A DNA stretch of 64,000 nucleotides from Clostridium sp. AM30-24 (GTDB lineage Bacteria; Bacillota; Clostridia; Lachnospirales; Lachnospiraceae): assembly GCF_003480435.1 (NCBI RefSeq), contig NZ_QUJB01000005.1, forward strand, positions 128,853 through 192,852. Direction: 5' to 3'. Below are positions 9,730 to 18,693 of the stretch, in pieces. Position 1 is the first letter of the stretch; every line of letters starts with the position of its first letter. The notes beneath the pieces were generated by a model. It was not told the origin of the DNA. It saw only the letters and a list, made by a program, of their open reading frames with translations, and searched no databases. A program made the translations under genes and the position numbers.

Positions 9730-10986
9730 CTATTCTCCTGTAAGTACCTGATCCAGGAGATCGGCTAACGGCACCATCGCCGCTTTCGCCTCCGCATACG
9801 TGTTTGTCTGAGCGCCCACCTCGACGAGGGCGGAACGCTCCCGGACATGCTCGTTATAGCGGAGGCCTTTTAAATAGATCTTTCTTGTGAGCCCCGGATA
9901 TTTTTCTGCGGCCAGAAGCTGCATCTGGAAGCTGAACGCCAGATTTTCTTTGAGATTTGGGTTCGGGAGATACTCGATGGGACCGTCAGGGCTCATGGAT
10001 GTCCCGTTAAAGAACATGATCTTCGCAGTCTCTGTTCCATTGATCTCCGTCAAAAGTCTCGTCCCGTCCGCGACACCGTCCCGATGGATATCCAATACGA
10101 CCTCAAGCGACGGATATTTCTGCAGGAGTCCTGTGATTCCGTCGAGAGCATAGGTATATGCCGCGCTCCGGTCCAGTTTTCCGTTCCGATCGTCATAAAC
10201 ACTCTCATCGTGATACACGTTGTATCCCTTTTCCCTGAGAAGTTTCGCCAGCTCTTCCCCGAGGTGGAGTACATCTGCTTCCGGATTTTTTGGATAGTCT
10301 GCGTAGGTCTCCTGAGAGTGGGTGTGATAGATCAGGATCTGAGGGACACTGGCATCTTTTTCGATGGAAAGATCCGCGGACAGGAAATCGGCTGCCTGCA
10401 TCAGATCGCGGCTTGCTGTCGTTGTGGGATGGACATTATAGAACTTTTTCATCAGATAATCGTAATCGTTCAGTTTTTCTAAAATAATTCCGGAGGATCC
10501 GGAGTTGAATCTCCTCTCTGTAAAAAGACCTGTCTGTGTTGTTTTTTCCTCCTGAACTGGTTCGTTTTCATTCGATTTCCTCTCCTCCGTATTTAAATCC
10601 GTGTTTTCCCTGGCTGTGATCTTTTCCGCCCGCAATTCTTCGTTTTCATTCTCGATCCCGAATATCTCCCTGCATTCTTCTCTCTGTCTGCCGCTGCCAT
10701 TTTTTCTATTTCCCAGAAAAAAAGCCGTGCCTTCGTCCTCCTTCCACGCCGGAAGAAATCCCCGCACCACATCGTCTGTGATCCGCACTGCATAGTTTTC
10801 ATAAAATTTCTCACATGCACTGACAAATAACCCACGTCCAGAATACAGCACCGCTGCACATACTGCTGCCAGTGCGATCCACCGCCCGGCATACCGGATC
10901 ATCTCAATGATATTCCCGATCATCTGCACAACAAACAGGCGGTCTGCCTGAAGCATCCGCTTAAAATAATACCATCTCCGCCTCAT
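9730..10986 (-). CDS. spoIIP: Stage II sporulation protein P
   Basis: A 418-residue membrane-anchored amidase/endopeptidase of the SpoIIDMP engulfment machine. One hydrophobic segment (about residues 33-52) anchors it. A low-complexity acidic linker (about 90-150, rich in E, N and T) leads to the catalytic domain with ILIYHTHSQETY, LDIHRDG and a C-terminal VEVGAQTNTYAEA. It degrades septal peptidoglycan so that the mother-cell membrane can engulf the forespore. It follows gpr by 72 bp on the same strand, as in Bacillus, and converges on the MATE gene with an 18-bp gap. Confidence 0.95.
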   Translation of the reverse strand: MRRRWYYFKRMLQADRLFVVQMIGNIIEMIRYAGRWIALAAVCAAVLYSGRGLFVSACEKFYENYAVRITDDVVRGFLPAWKEDEGTAFFLGNRKNGSGRQREECREIFGIENENEELRAEKITARENTDLNTEERKSNENEPVQEEKTTQTGLFTERRFNSGSSGIILEKLNDYDYLMKKFYNVHPTTTASRDLMQAADFLSADLSIEKDASVPQILIYHTHSQETYADYPKNPEADVLHLGEELAKLLREKGYNVYHDESVYDDRNGKLDRSAAYTYALDGITGLLQKYPSLEVVLDIHRDGVADGTRLLTEINGTETAKIMFFNGTSMSPDGPIEYLPNPNLKENLAFSFQMQLLAAEKYPGLTRKIYLKGLRYNEHVRERSALVEVGAQTNTYAEAKAAMVPLADLLDQVLTGE

Positions 10987-11058
10987 ACTGTCCGCCTGTG
11001 CTGCTGTTTCCTTATAGTTTATGTGAATGTGTGGATGTTCAGTACCTGTCAGTGAGAA

Positions 11059-12054
11059 CTATCTCTCTTCAAACAGCGCTCCATGGAGCGCCTCCGAGAT
11101 CGTAAAACTTAAGAAATCCACCCGCTCATCAATATCATGGGGGGTCACATACATAGGCCCCAGATCCGGCTTTAGAAGTTCCCTGACAAGCTCATAAACT
11201 TCTTCTACCTGAAGGTGCTCCGGATTTTCTGTTTTCCGGATGCCGTCCTCGATCTGTTCTCTCAAAACCTCCGTCATCGCCCCAACCGTATCATACACGA
11301 TCGCCGCCGCTCCGACGACCATCGGGATCCCGATCGCAAACACAGGGATCCCCAGTGTTTCCTCCGTCAGCCCGCTCCGATGGTTCCCGACTCCGGATCC
11401 CGGCTGGATCCCTGTATCGGAAAGCTGTACTGTAATCCCCAGCCGCCCCGCGCTCCTGGCCGCTAACGCATCCACAACGATGACCGCGTCCGGCTCTGTC
11501 TCCTGCACAATGCCTCTCACGATCTCCGCCGTCTCCATCCCTGTCTGAGCCATCACCCCCGGTGTGATCCCGCTTAAGACCGGGTATCCGTGCTTCCTGC
11601 AAAAATCCACCCCATATTCCAGCTCCAGATGTCTCGTCGCCTGAAGATGCTCCAAAACCTTCGGTCCCAGCGAATCAGGCGTCGCCTCCGGATTCCCAAG
11701 CCCCACCACCAGAGTCCTGACCGGCCGCCCCATCCGGTCCCTGTCCAGTCCATGTTCCTCAAACAGCTTCCGCAAAAGCTCCGCCAACTCCTCTGAGACA
11801 TCCCGGTGATAATCTTCATCTTTCTTTGCAAGAGAAGGTGCCTCCAACGTCAGATAAAGCCCCACCGGCTTTCCCATCGCCGCTGCTCCCCTCTCATCAC
11901 AAACAGCCACCTCCGTCACCCGGATCTTCCCCTCTTTCTTCTCCCGCTCCTGCACCCGGATTCCCGGAATCCCGCTCTCACTTCCCCGGATCCGCTCCCG
12001 CTCCTCCAGCGCCAGATCCGTCCGCACCGAAAACTCCACGTCTGCCTGCCTCAT
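11059..12054 (-). CDS. gpr: Germination protease GPR
   Basis: A 331-residue aspartic-type protease (family A25) that degrades small acid-soluble spore proteins during germination. The N-terminal FSVRTDLALEE covers the propeptide processing region, and LVVGLGNPEATPDSLGP is the family core. The ATG at 12054 is preferred, with AGGAGG 7 bases upstream. An in-frame GTG two codons earlier overlaps that site too closely. The gene leads the gpr-spoIIP pair. In Bacillus gpr is transcribed in the forespore by sigma G; I do not see a convincing sigma-G promoter here. Confidence 0.95.
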   Translation of the reverse strand: MRQADVEFSVRTDLALEERERIRGSESGIPGIRVQEREKKEGKIRVTEVAVCDERGAAAMGKPVGLYLTLEAPSLAKKDEDYHRDVSEELAELLRKLFEEHGLDRDRMGRPVRTLVVGLGNPEATPDSLGPKVLEHLQATRHLELEYGVDFCRKHGYPVLSGITPGVMAQTGMETAEIVRGIVQETEPDAVIVVDALAARSAGRLGITVQLSDTGIQPGSGVGNHRSGLTEETLGIPVFAIGIPMVVGAAAIVYDTVGAMTEVLREQIEDGIRKTENPEHLQVEEVYELVRELLKPDLGPMYVTPHDIDERVDFLSFTISEALHGALFEER

Positions 12055-12134
12055 AAACACGCCTCCTCACAGCAAAATTTTCTCTTCCCAATCACGCATC
12101 CAGCTTTCGAACTTCACCCATTTTCTCTTATTTT

Positions 12135-12276
12135 GTTACAGTACACGGGCACTCCATGCCCGCGCACTGTAACAGGATTTTGCCGATGCTTCGCATTCCG
12201 AATCGGCAAAATCCACTACCACCACTGTATTGTACGGAATTTTCAGTTCAGAAAATTCCTACCCATGAAAAGTAAC
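12135..12276 (+). repeat. Multi-hairpin intergenic repeat, copy A
   Basis: Element of about 142 bp between gpr and rpsT. Hairpin 1: GTTACAGT (12135-12142) pairs with ACTGTAAC (12166-12173), and its loop holds GGGC/GCCC. Hairpin 2: GATTTTGCCGAT (12176-12187) pairs with ATCGGCAAAATC (12202-12213), 12 bp perfect. Hairpin 3: GGAATTTTC (12236-12244) pairs with GAAAATTCC (12251-12259). The 3' end GTAAC can pair with the first GTTAC to close the structure. Copies B (37359) and C (48322) are about 97 percent identical over the conserved 89 bp. It ends 34 bp before the rpsT promoter. Confidence 0.85.
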
Positions 12277-12309
12277 CTTATTTTTTCCCATGAAAAAGCA
12301 ATTTATGTA

Positions 12310-12338
12310 TTGACATAATGGGAAATATTCGATAAAAT
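12310..12338 (+). promoter_or_regulatory. Promoter of rpsT
   Basis: TTGACA at 12310-12315, 17-bp spacer, TAAAAT at 12333-12338. It gives a leader of about 85 bases before the TTG start of rpsT. Confidence 0.8.
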
Positions 12339-12430
12339 GTAATAGTATGTTTACATTGAACTGTCCGTGTCCAGGCTTTGATGCAAAACAAACAGAGATA
12401 ATTTTTTAAAATAATATGGAGGTGTACAGA

Positions 12431-12694
12431 TTGGCTAACATCAAATCTGCAAAGAAAAGAATCGTAGTAGCAGAGACAAGAGCTGCTAGAAACAAAGCAA
12501 TCAGATCCAAAGTGAAAACTTTCGTTAAGAAGGTAGAGGCTGCAATTACTGCTGGTGACAAGGCTGCTGCACAGGCTGCACTTCTTGCTGCTACAAGCGA
12601 AATCGATAAGGCTACTTCCAAGGGCGTATATCACAAGAATACCGCTTCCAGAAAAGTATCCCGTTTGGCTAAAGCTGTAAGCGCAATGGCTTAA
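12431..12694 (+). CDS. rpsT: 30S ribosomal protein S20
   Basis: An 87-residue, lysine- and alanine-rich protein that binds 16S rRNA in the body of the 30S subunit. The N-terminus [10 protein letters not shown] and the block [15 protein letters not shown] are typical. The start is a TTG codon: GGAGG lies 8 bases upstream and the resulting LANIKSAKK begins exactly where S20 proteins begin. The in-frame ATG at 12416-12418 lies ahead of the ribosome site and overlaps it. A weak start in S20 is also known in E. coli (UUG), where it takes part in autogenous translational control, so the same may hold here. It is transcribed away from its neighbours, as in Bacillus. Confidence 0.95.
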   Translation: MANIKSAKKRIVVAETRAARNKAIRSKVKTFVKKVEAAITAGDKAAAQAALLAATSEIDKATSKGVYHKNTASRKVSRLAKAVSAMA

Positions 12695-12726
12695 TTTATC
12701 ATCGAACTGGATTATTACGCATAAAT

Positions 12727-12775
12727 AAAAGAACCGCTGTTTCCGAGGGTGTGTCGGATTCAGCGGTTCTTTTTA
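12727..12775. terminator. Bidirectional terminator between rpsT and holA
   Basis: AAAAGAACCGCTG and CAGCGGTTCTTTT form a 13-bp perfect outer stem, and an inner TCCGA/TCGGA pair extends it. U-runs occur on both strands. The far arm covers the final codons of holA. Confidence 0.92.
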
Positions 12776-13746
12776 TATTTTCTCGCGATCAGCAGCTCCA
12801 CCGCCAGCCGGTCCGAAAGCCGTCCTGTCTTCACAGCTTCCTCCGACTCCACGCAGAATTCCACATACGAAAGGATCTGCTCCTTCGTAAATGCCTTTGC
12901 CTGCGCCATCAGCTTTCCCGCAACAAACGGAGGCACCTTCACCTTCGATGCGATCTCCCCCTTCTGTGCCCCGCCTCCAGCCAGCTCCTTCACCTGCAGC
13001 AGCTGGTTAAACTGCTTTGCGATCAAAAACAGGATCCGCATCGGCGGTTCCTTCAGGGTCAGCAGATCCTCATACAGGTCCATCGCCTTTCTCGTATTTC
13101 CCGTCACAATTGCCGTCACCATCTCGAAGATCCGATTGGAAACATGAACCGTTCCGACCGCCTCCACATCCTCCTTCGTGATCACCTCTCGCCCCATGGT
13201 ATAACAGATCAGCTTCTCCAGCTCCATCCGGATATTCTCCATATCATCCCCGGTCCGCTCCATAAAATATTCCATGATCTGGCGCGTGATCTTTTTTCCG
13301 TCCTTCGCTAAGATTCCTGCGGCCCACCGCATTAGCTGGTCCGCATCCTGCTTCTTAAGTTCCGCCGCGTATCCGTTGTCCTTCACCTTCTTATAGAGCT
13401 TATTCCTCTTGTCGACCTCACTCTCCACAAACACCATACATGTGGACTCCGGAATCTCTGCGATATAATCAACAAGCTCCTCCGGCGCGCTGCTCTTAAA
13501 AAATCCGCTGCCGTCGATCAGAACAAGTCTCCGTTCAGCAAAAAAAGGCATGGTATCCGCGAGACTTATGATCTCCTTCACGTCCGGTCCCTTGCCCTCA
13601 AAATAATTGTAATTCATCGTATCATCCCCGGTAATCGCCTCCCGGAGACGTTTTTTATAGCTGTTCACAAGAAACGGCTCATCGCCAAACAGTAAATAAA
13701 CTTTCCTAAATGTCTTATCCTTTATATCCTGATTTAAAGTCTGCAT
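12760..13746 (-). CDS. holA: DNA polymerase III delta subunit
   Basis: A 328-residue clamp-loader subunit. The N-terminal VYLLFGDEPFLVNSYKKRL is the family signature. The middle holds the degenerate AAA+ region, and the C-terminal collar domain ends LAVELLIARKYKK. Delta opens the beta sliding clamp as part of the delta-tau-delta' complex. The start has GGAGGCGG about 2 to 8 bases upstream. It follows comEC by 83 bp on the same strand, the usual comEC-holA order of Firmicutes. Confidence 0.95.
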   Translation of the reverse strand: MQTLNQDIKDKTFRKVYLLFGDEPFLVNSYKKRLREAITGDDTMNYNYFEGKGPDVKEIISLADTMPFFAERRLVLIDGSGFFKSSAPEELVDYIAEIPESTCMVFVESEVDKRNKLYKKVKDNGYAAELKKQDADQLMRWAAGILAKDGKKITRQIMEYFMERTGDDMENIRMELEKLICYTMGREVITKEDVEAVGTVHVSNRIFEMVTAIVTGNTRKAMDLYEDLLTLKEPPMRILFLIAKQFNQLLQVKELAGGGAQKGEIASKVKVPPFVAGKLMAQAKAFTKEQILSYVEFCVESEEAVKTGRLSDRLAVELLIARKYKKNR

Positions 13747-13829
13747 AGCCGCCTCCGTAAACTGTCATATTGGTATCATTTTGAAACTTTTCTAATTTTA
13801 TCAAATATACGAACACTGGTCAAGCCGCG

Positions 13830-16313
13830 TCAATCTGCATCAGGCGGCAGCATCGTCCTTACTTTCATCTTTTTTCCGTCTGTTTCGATCATAACTGCGC
13901 CGGAAATGCCCGTCTCAAGGATCTCGGAACCGATATTTCCCAGCCGTTCCTTCACTTCTTTTGCGGGATGTCCGTACCTGTTTTTTCTTCCATAAGAAAG
14001 AACGGTTATCTCAGGGGAAAGTTTTTCAAGAAAGCTCTCGCCGGAGGACGTCGCGGATCCGTGGTGACCCGCTTTTAAAACTGTCACAGGTGAAAGCACG
14101 CCGGACCCCACGAGGTTTTCTTCCCCGCCTGTCTCCAGATCTCCCATCAGCATCATGGAAAAGCGGTCATAAGTGACTCGGAATACCAGTGATTCTTCAT
14201 TCCGGTCGGAAAACTTTTCTTCCCCTTCGGGGGACAGACATTCCATGTACATGCCTTTTCCCGCGATATTTTCTATCCGGTCTCCCGCCGCCGCATAATA
14301 GACAGGGATCTCCTGTTCTTTCGCAAGCTCCGCCATCTTCCCGTAGATCTCGTCATTTCCGGCCTTCGGCATCATGAGTCCGCCAAGCCGGATCCCGGAC
14401 TCCGGATGTTCTAAAAGATACCGGATCCCATTGATATGATCCTGATCCCCGTGAGTCATGACAGCAAGATCCACATACGTCACTCCCTGACTCCTGAGAT
14501 ACGGCACCAGAACCTTTTCCCCGACGGACTTTTGCTGGCTGCTGCCGCAGTCTACGAGGATCGCACGAGATGCGCAACGCAGAACGATCCCGTCACCCTG
14601 TCCTACATCGAGGAATGTGACAAAGAGGCCGGCTGGGCGGGATGGAAGCAGGAAAAAAAATGCCAAAAGCCACGCAGCGCATAAGAATACCAGGCGGTGT
14701 TTTCTGTCTATCAATATTCTGGTTTTCCATAAATTCAACACGGATTCTTCCGATTTTTCTTTGCTCTTATGTTTCTTCTCATGAAATTTTTCCGCAATTT
14801 TCATCCCTCTCTCATAAATAATGGCACCTGAGACCACGAGACCATAGTAACATCCGATCTTCCACACCTCCGGCTGCCCCAACACCAGCTCCGCGCCCGG
14901 AAGCTTCCCGATCCCATTGCATACGACTTCATAGAGTTTCAAAATATAGTGTGCGCCTCCAAGCATCGCGCCGCCAGCTGATACGGATAAAAAGGACAGG
15001 CCAAGCCCTATAAATCCCGATAGGACCACATACGTCATAAGTGGGATCACAAGAAGATTTAAGAATACCCCGTAGACCGGGATTCCAAAAGAATGCCAGC
15101 AAACGACAGGGGCCGTTACCATCTGAAGCGAAAGGCTGACAAAAAATGCGGACGCTGCCGCTGAGAACTTTTCATTCGTAAAAAATGTTTCTCCCCGCGC
15201 AGAAAAGAGCCTGCCGGGATAGACAAGAGATATCACCGCAAGAAATGAAAGCTGAAAAGATGCCTGCGTAAGCAGATACGGATGGGTGAGCAGAAGTCCC
15301 AACGCCGGAATACACATCGCCGTCGGAAGATCATACGTCCGCCCCGCAACCGCCGCCAGGAACGAAAGCCCTGCCATGGATACCGCCCGTACCACAGATG
15401 GCCCGGATCCCACCATCATACCGTAAGCTATGAGAAATCCCCCCGCAAAGATCCCGGAGATCCAGAAGCCTGCGCCGCCTTTCCGGAACAGTTTCCAGAT
15501 TCCAAGACCTACAATGGATATATGAAGCCCGCTGATGGCAAGAAGATGGGAGATCCCGTTTTTCCGGTAAAGCTCATAGACTGCACTGTCCAGGTCCTCC
15601 TTCTCCCCTAAAAGAACCGCTGACAGGATCCCGGCGTCCTCCGGGAGCGCGATCAACTTTAAGCGGCCGGAAAGCTGCCTCCTGATCCGGTACAGACTGT
15701 CCGAAACTATATGCGCCTTTCCGCCCATTCCAGTATATCCGTCCGCATAAATGATCCCCGAGATCCCCTTTGCCCTGCAATACAGCTGGTGATCAAACAC
15801 TCCGGGATTTCTCGCCGGATCTGCCGCCTTTCCTTCTCCGAAGACGCGGATCTTCTCTCCAACAGCAGGAAATTCCGAATCTTCATTCAGGTAACACAGA
15901 ACGCTTCGTAACGTCTCCCCATCCGCATCTTCCGTCTCACAGTTTTTCAGCACAACTTCCAGCGTCCCGTCCTTCTCCTTCACTGACTGGACAATTCCCT
16001 GAAGAACCACACCATCCTCATATTCTTCCCAGAAAAACTCCTCTTCCCGGGAAAAAACCGTCTGCTCCGCTCCCATCCGGAGGACTCCGGCAAACATTCC
16101 CGCCACAAAAAGAAAGACCGGCAGCCCGTATCTGCTCTTCCGGTGTGCAAACACGCACACAAAAAAGAGCAGCCAGACTGCCAGTCCAAATATCATCTGC
16201 TCTGCCGGGATAAACAGGTTCAGTGCCTCTCCAAGTACCAATCCCCCTGTCACACACAGCAAAGGTCTTTTAATCGTTTTTTCCTCCTGCGATATAATCG
16301 TAATTTCGCTCAA
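13830..16313 (-). CDS. comEC: ComEC/Rec2 family DNA-uptake channel
   Basis: About 814-827 residues. The order is: N-terminal membrane segments with a DUF4131-type OB-like region (about 20-190), a Competence domain of about seven membrane helices (about 230-500, with LLAISGLHISIVGL), then a metallo-beta-lactamase domain (about 555-815, with VTFLDVGQGDGIVL, MTHGDQDH and LKAGHHGS). It forms the inner-membrane channel that takes up single-stranded DNA in competent cells. The start is unresolved. The frame opens with TTG at 16313, which has no clear ribosome site and overlaps the GerMN gene by 44 bp. AGGAGG stands 8 bases before an in-frame ATT at 16274 that overlaps the GerMN stop codon. No ATG is present there. 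No other late competence gene lies nearby. Confidence 0.9.
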   Translation of the reverse strand: MSEITIISQEEKTIKRPLLCVTGGLVLGEALNLFIPAEQMIFGLAVWLLFFVCVFAHRKSRYGLPVFLFVAGMFAGVLRMGAEQTVFSREEEFFWEEYEDGVVLQGIVQSVKEKDGTLEVVLKNCETEDADGETLRSVLCYLNEDSEFPAVGEKIRVFGEGKAADPARNPGVFDHQLYCRAKGISGIIYADGYTGMGGKAHIVSDSLYRIRRQLSGRLKLIALPEDAGILSAVLLGEKEDLDSAVYELYRKNGISHLLAISGLHISIVGLGIWKLFRKGGAGFWISGIFAGGFLIAYGMMVGSGPSVVRAVSMAGLSFLAAVAGRTYDLPTAMCIPALGLLLTHPYLLTQASFQLSFLAVISLVYPGRLFSARGETFFTNEKFSAAASAFFVSLSLQMVTAPVVCWHSFGIPVYGVFLNLLVIPLMTYVVLSGFIGLGLSFLSVSAGGAMLGGAHYILKLYEVVCNGIGKLPGAELVLGQPEVWKIGCYYGLVVSGAIIYERGMKIAEKFHEKKHKSKEKSEESVLNLWKTRILIDRKHRLVFLCAAWLLAFFFLLPSRPAGLFVTFLDVGQGDGIVLRCASRAILVDCGSSQQKSVGEKVLVPYLRSQGVTYVDLAVMTHGDQDHINGIRYLLEHPESGIRLGGLMMPKAGNDEIYGKMAELAKEQEIPVYYAAAGDRIENIAGKGMYMECLSPEGEEKFSDRNEESLVFRVTYDRFSMMLMGDLETGGEENLVGSGVLSPVTVLKAGHHGSATSSGESFLEKLSPEITVLSYGRKNRYGHPAKEVKERLGNIGSEILETGISGAVMIETDGKKMKVRTMLPPDAD

Positions 16314-17208
16314 ACACCGTGCTTAACGGGATCTGATCGCGGAACACATCGTCCTGAGATCCGTTGATACGGATCTGCACACGGCTCACCGTGGAAAGCT
16401 CTGCAAGGGAATCCACGATGGAATAGATCGGAATATATGCCGCCACATCAAGAGCGTTGTTTAAAAATGCCGAATCAAGATTGATCGAGCAGACCGAATC
16501 ATTGACAGACACGTTCAAAAGCTTCACATCTGACGGGAGCGTTGCATAATGCCCAAGTTCCTGAGGACCTTCGATCAACTGTTCCACTATGAGACGTTCC
16601 AGAGAGGTATTGCTGTTCCGCATAACCTCCCGTTTTTCCTCCACCAGCTGGTCTCCGGCCTCATTCGCAAAGTACAGCGTCAGCTCCGTCCGTTCAAAGG
16701 AATTGACATCACGGATACTGTCCACAAAATCCGAAGCGGAAAGCAATCCCACTGGATTTCCCGCTGCGTCCGTGATCGGCTGCTCCGCGCAGTAGATACT
16801 CAGATACTCGATATCCGGAATCTGGGTCAGTGTTTTCGTCAACGCCGCCCGGCAAAGGATCTCCTGCACGGAATTCATCAGCGCGTAGTTGGCATCCGCA
16901 TATAAATGCAGCACATTTCCCTCGATCCGGTAAGTGATCTTTTCGATCCGATCCGGCAGCGCCCTCTGACAATCGAGGTCCGCCGGCACATTCCCCATCC
17001 TGTCGAGAAGCTCCCGCACCAGTGCATCCGGATCCGTTGTCTCCGTCCGGTACTCACTTCCGACGAGCTGGATCCCGGCCGTATTTAAATAGTAGATCGT
17101 ATAGGCATTTCCGCTCTGCTCCACGGTCTTTTTCCCTGCACATCCGCTCAGGACAGACAGGACCGCGAGGAGGAGGAAAAATGCCCGAAACAACTTAAAT
17201 TTCTTCAC
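16270..17208 (-). CDS. GerMN-domain lipoprotein
   Basis: A 312-residue exported lipoprotein. The signal peptide ends in a lipobox, VLSGC, with the modified cysteine at residue 23. Two GerMN-type domains follow (about 60-165 and 185-300), with the motif SLERLIVEQLIEGP. Related proteins are GerM of Bacillus spores and LpqB of Actinobacteria, the partner of the MtrB kinase. The GTG start has GGAGG 8 bases upstream. It sits 12 bp after a sensor kinase gene, which suggests it modulates that kinase or acts on the same envelope process. It is not proven to be a germination protein here. Confidence 0.85.
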   Translation of the reverse strand: MKKFKLFRAFFLLLAVLSVLSGCAGKKTVEQSGNAYTIYYLNTAGIQLVGSEYRTETTDPDALVRELLDRMGNVPADLDCQRALPDRIEKITYRIEGNVLHLYADANYALMNSVQEILCRAALTKTLTQIPDIEYLSIYCAEQPITDAAGNPVGLLSASDFVDSIRDVNSFERTELTLYFANEAGDQLVEEKREVMRNSNTSLERLIVEQLIEGPQELGHYATLPSDVKLLNVSVNDSVCSINLDSAFLNNALDVAAYIPIYSIVDSLAELSTVSRVQIRINGSQDDVFRDQIPLSTVFERNYDYIAGGKND

Positions 17209-17220
17209 CTGTTCTCCCTC

Positions 17221-18693
17221 CTACGGAATATAGATCAGCGGGATCCGCACCATGAAGGTACTTCCCTCGCCCTCAACACTGTCCACACGGATCGCGCCGT
17301 GATGCATCAGGACCACGCTTCTCGTGATCGCAAGTCCAAGTCCCGTACCTCCGGTCTCTCTGGATCTCGCCTTGTCTACGCGGTAAAAGCGCTCGAAGAC
17401 GCGTTCCTTAAATTCCGCAGGAATACCGATTCCGGAGTCCGCCACCTTCAAGTAGAAGAATTTATGGTCAGCATCCAGTGTGACCCGGACCCATCCGTCT
17501 TCCTTATTGTATTTGACCGCATTCTCCACCAGATTGTTCACCGCCAGAGAAAACTTCACTTCGTCGATATCGGCAGAGACATCGCGCTTACTCTCAAAGA
17601 TCAGCTCGATATTCCGCTTTCTGGCGATCGGCCGCAGACGTTTCAATACCATCTCGATCAGTCCGTTGATCTGGACCTGACTGCAGGAAAGTCCTGCGGA
17701 CGCTTTATCCATTCGAACAAGTGTCAGAAGATCGTCAATTATCTTGCTCTCGCGGTCGATCTCGTCGGAAATATCATGCATGAATTCCTGATAAAGCTCT
17801 TTCGGCGCATCCTCCATTCCCATCAGGGAGTCCGCAAGAACTCGGATCGATGTGATCGGGGTCTTAAGCTCGTGGGAGACATTGGAAACGAATTCCTGTC
17901 TCGACTGGTCCACCGCCTTTAACTTCTCCAGAGTCTTATTGATGGTCTCAGAGATCTGCTTTGTCTCCTGATACGCTTCCTCGTTGACGTCCTCGTCCAG
18001 ATTTCCTTCACCCACACGCCGGATCGATGCGATCAGGGTACCAAAGGGCTTCATGATCAAGTGTACCAGAAGGATCGCAAGGATCAGAAGTATCACAAAG
18101 ATCATCATCTCGTACAGGGACGCCTTATCATTCAGGCTTTCCTCCAGACTGTACATGCTCTCGGTGGATGCCGTCACGATCATGACTCCGGCACTCTTTC
18201 CGGTCGTTATATTGCCCGTCTCCTGGTCAAACTCCGGGATCGGAATTGCCAGAACAAAATAATGTTTCAGACTGTCATAACGGCTCGTACTCTCGCCCTT
18301 GAAGCAGCGGATCACCTCGTCTGAGATCAGCGTCTTCCCTTCCGAGAGGGAAAACGAATCCTCAACGATCTTAAACCCCGAGTTGACGATCAGGATCCGT
18401 CCGCTGAAAATATCTGAAAGCAGAGACAGCTCCGTATCAATGGCTGCGTTATCCACCACCGAGTTTGTGAAATATCCGCTTCTGGACATCTTATTGCTCA
18501 GGATCTGACACTGGTTCTGGACGTCGATGATCCTGCGTTCCACCTGACTCTGTCTCGAGGAACTGGCAAGGATCCTGCTCTCCACAAGAAGCGGGATCAT
18601 ACTGAACAGCACCATCAGAATGATCAGGGGAACCTTGACACTCGGCGTATGCTTCCGGTATATTTCCCGGATCCATTTCCTAATTTTTCTCAT
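17221..18693 (-). CDS. Sensor histidine kinase with HAMP domain (orphan)
   Basis: A 490-residue membrane kinase. Membrane segments lie at about 21-37 and 194-213, with a sensor domain of about 155 residues between them outside the cell. A HAMP linker follows (214-262), then a HisKA domain with the phosphoacceptor in SHELKTP (His 274) and a HATPase_c domain with N-box NNLVENAVKYN, DSGIGIP and GTGLGLAI. The overall plan resembles WalK/PhoR-type kinases that monitor the cell wall or phosphate. No response regulator gene is adjacent. It overlaps the 3' end of degV by 14 bp and precedes the GerMN lipoprotein, so the three are probably one transcript. Confidence 0.92.
   Translation of the reverse strand: MRKIRKWIREIYRKHTPSVKVPLIILMVLFSMIPLLVESRILASSSRQSQVERRIIDVQNQCQILSNKMSRSGYFTNSVVDNAAIDTELSLLSDIFSGRILIVNSGFKIVEDSFSLSEGKTLISDEVIRCFKGESTSRYDSLKHYFVLAIPIPEFDQETGNITTGKSAGVMIVTASTESMYSLEESLNDKASLYEMMIFVILLILAILLVHLIMKPFGTLIASIRRVGEGNLDEDVNEEAYQETKQISETINKTLEKLKAVDQSRQEFVSNVSHELKTPITSIRVLADSLMGMEDAPKELYQEFMHDISDEIDRESKIIDDLLTLVRMDKASAGLSCSQVQINGLIEMVLKRLRPIARKRNIELIFESKRDVSADIDEVKFSLAVNNLVENAVKYNKEDGWVRVTLDADHKFFYLKVADSGIGIPAEFKERVFERFYRVDKARSRETGGTGLGLAITRSVVLMHHGAIRVDSVEGEGSTFMVRIPLIYIP

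Noticed and set aside
12278..12634. Open frame antisense to rpsT on the minus strand (about 118 codons)
   Set aside because: It overlaps a certain ribosomal protein gene, the promoter and the repeat, and its product is not protein-like. It is a shadow of rpsT.
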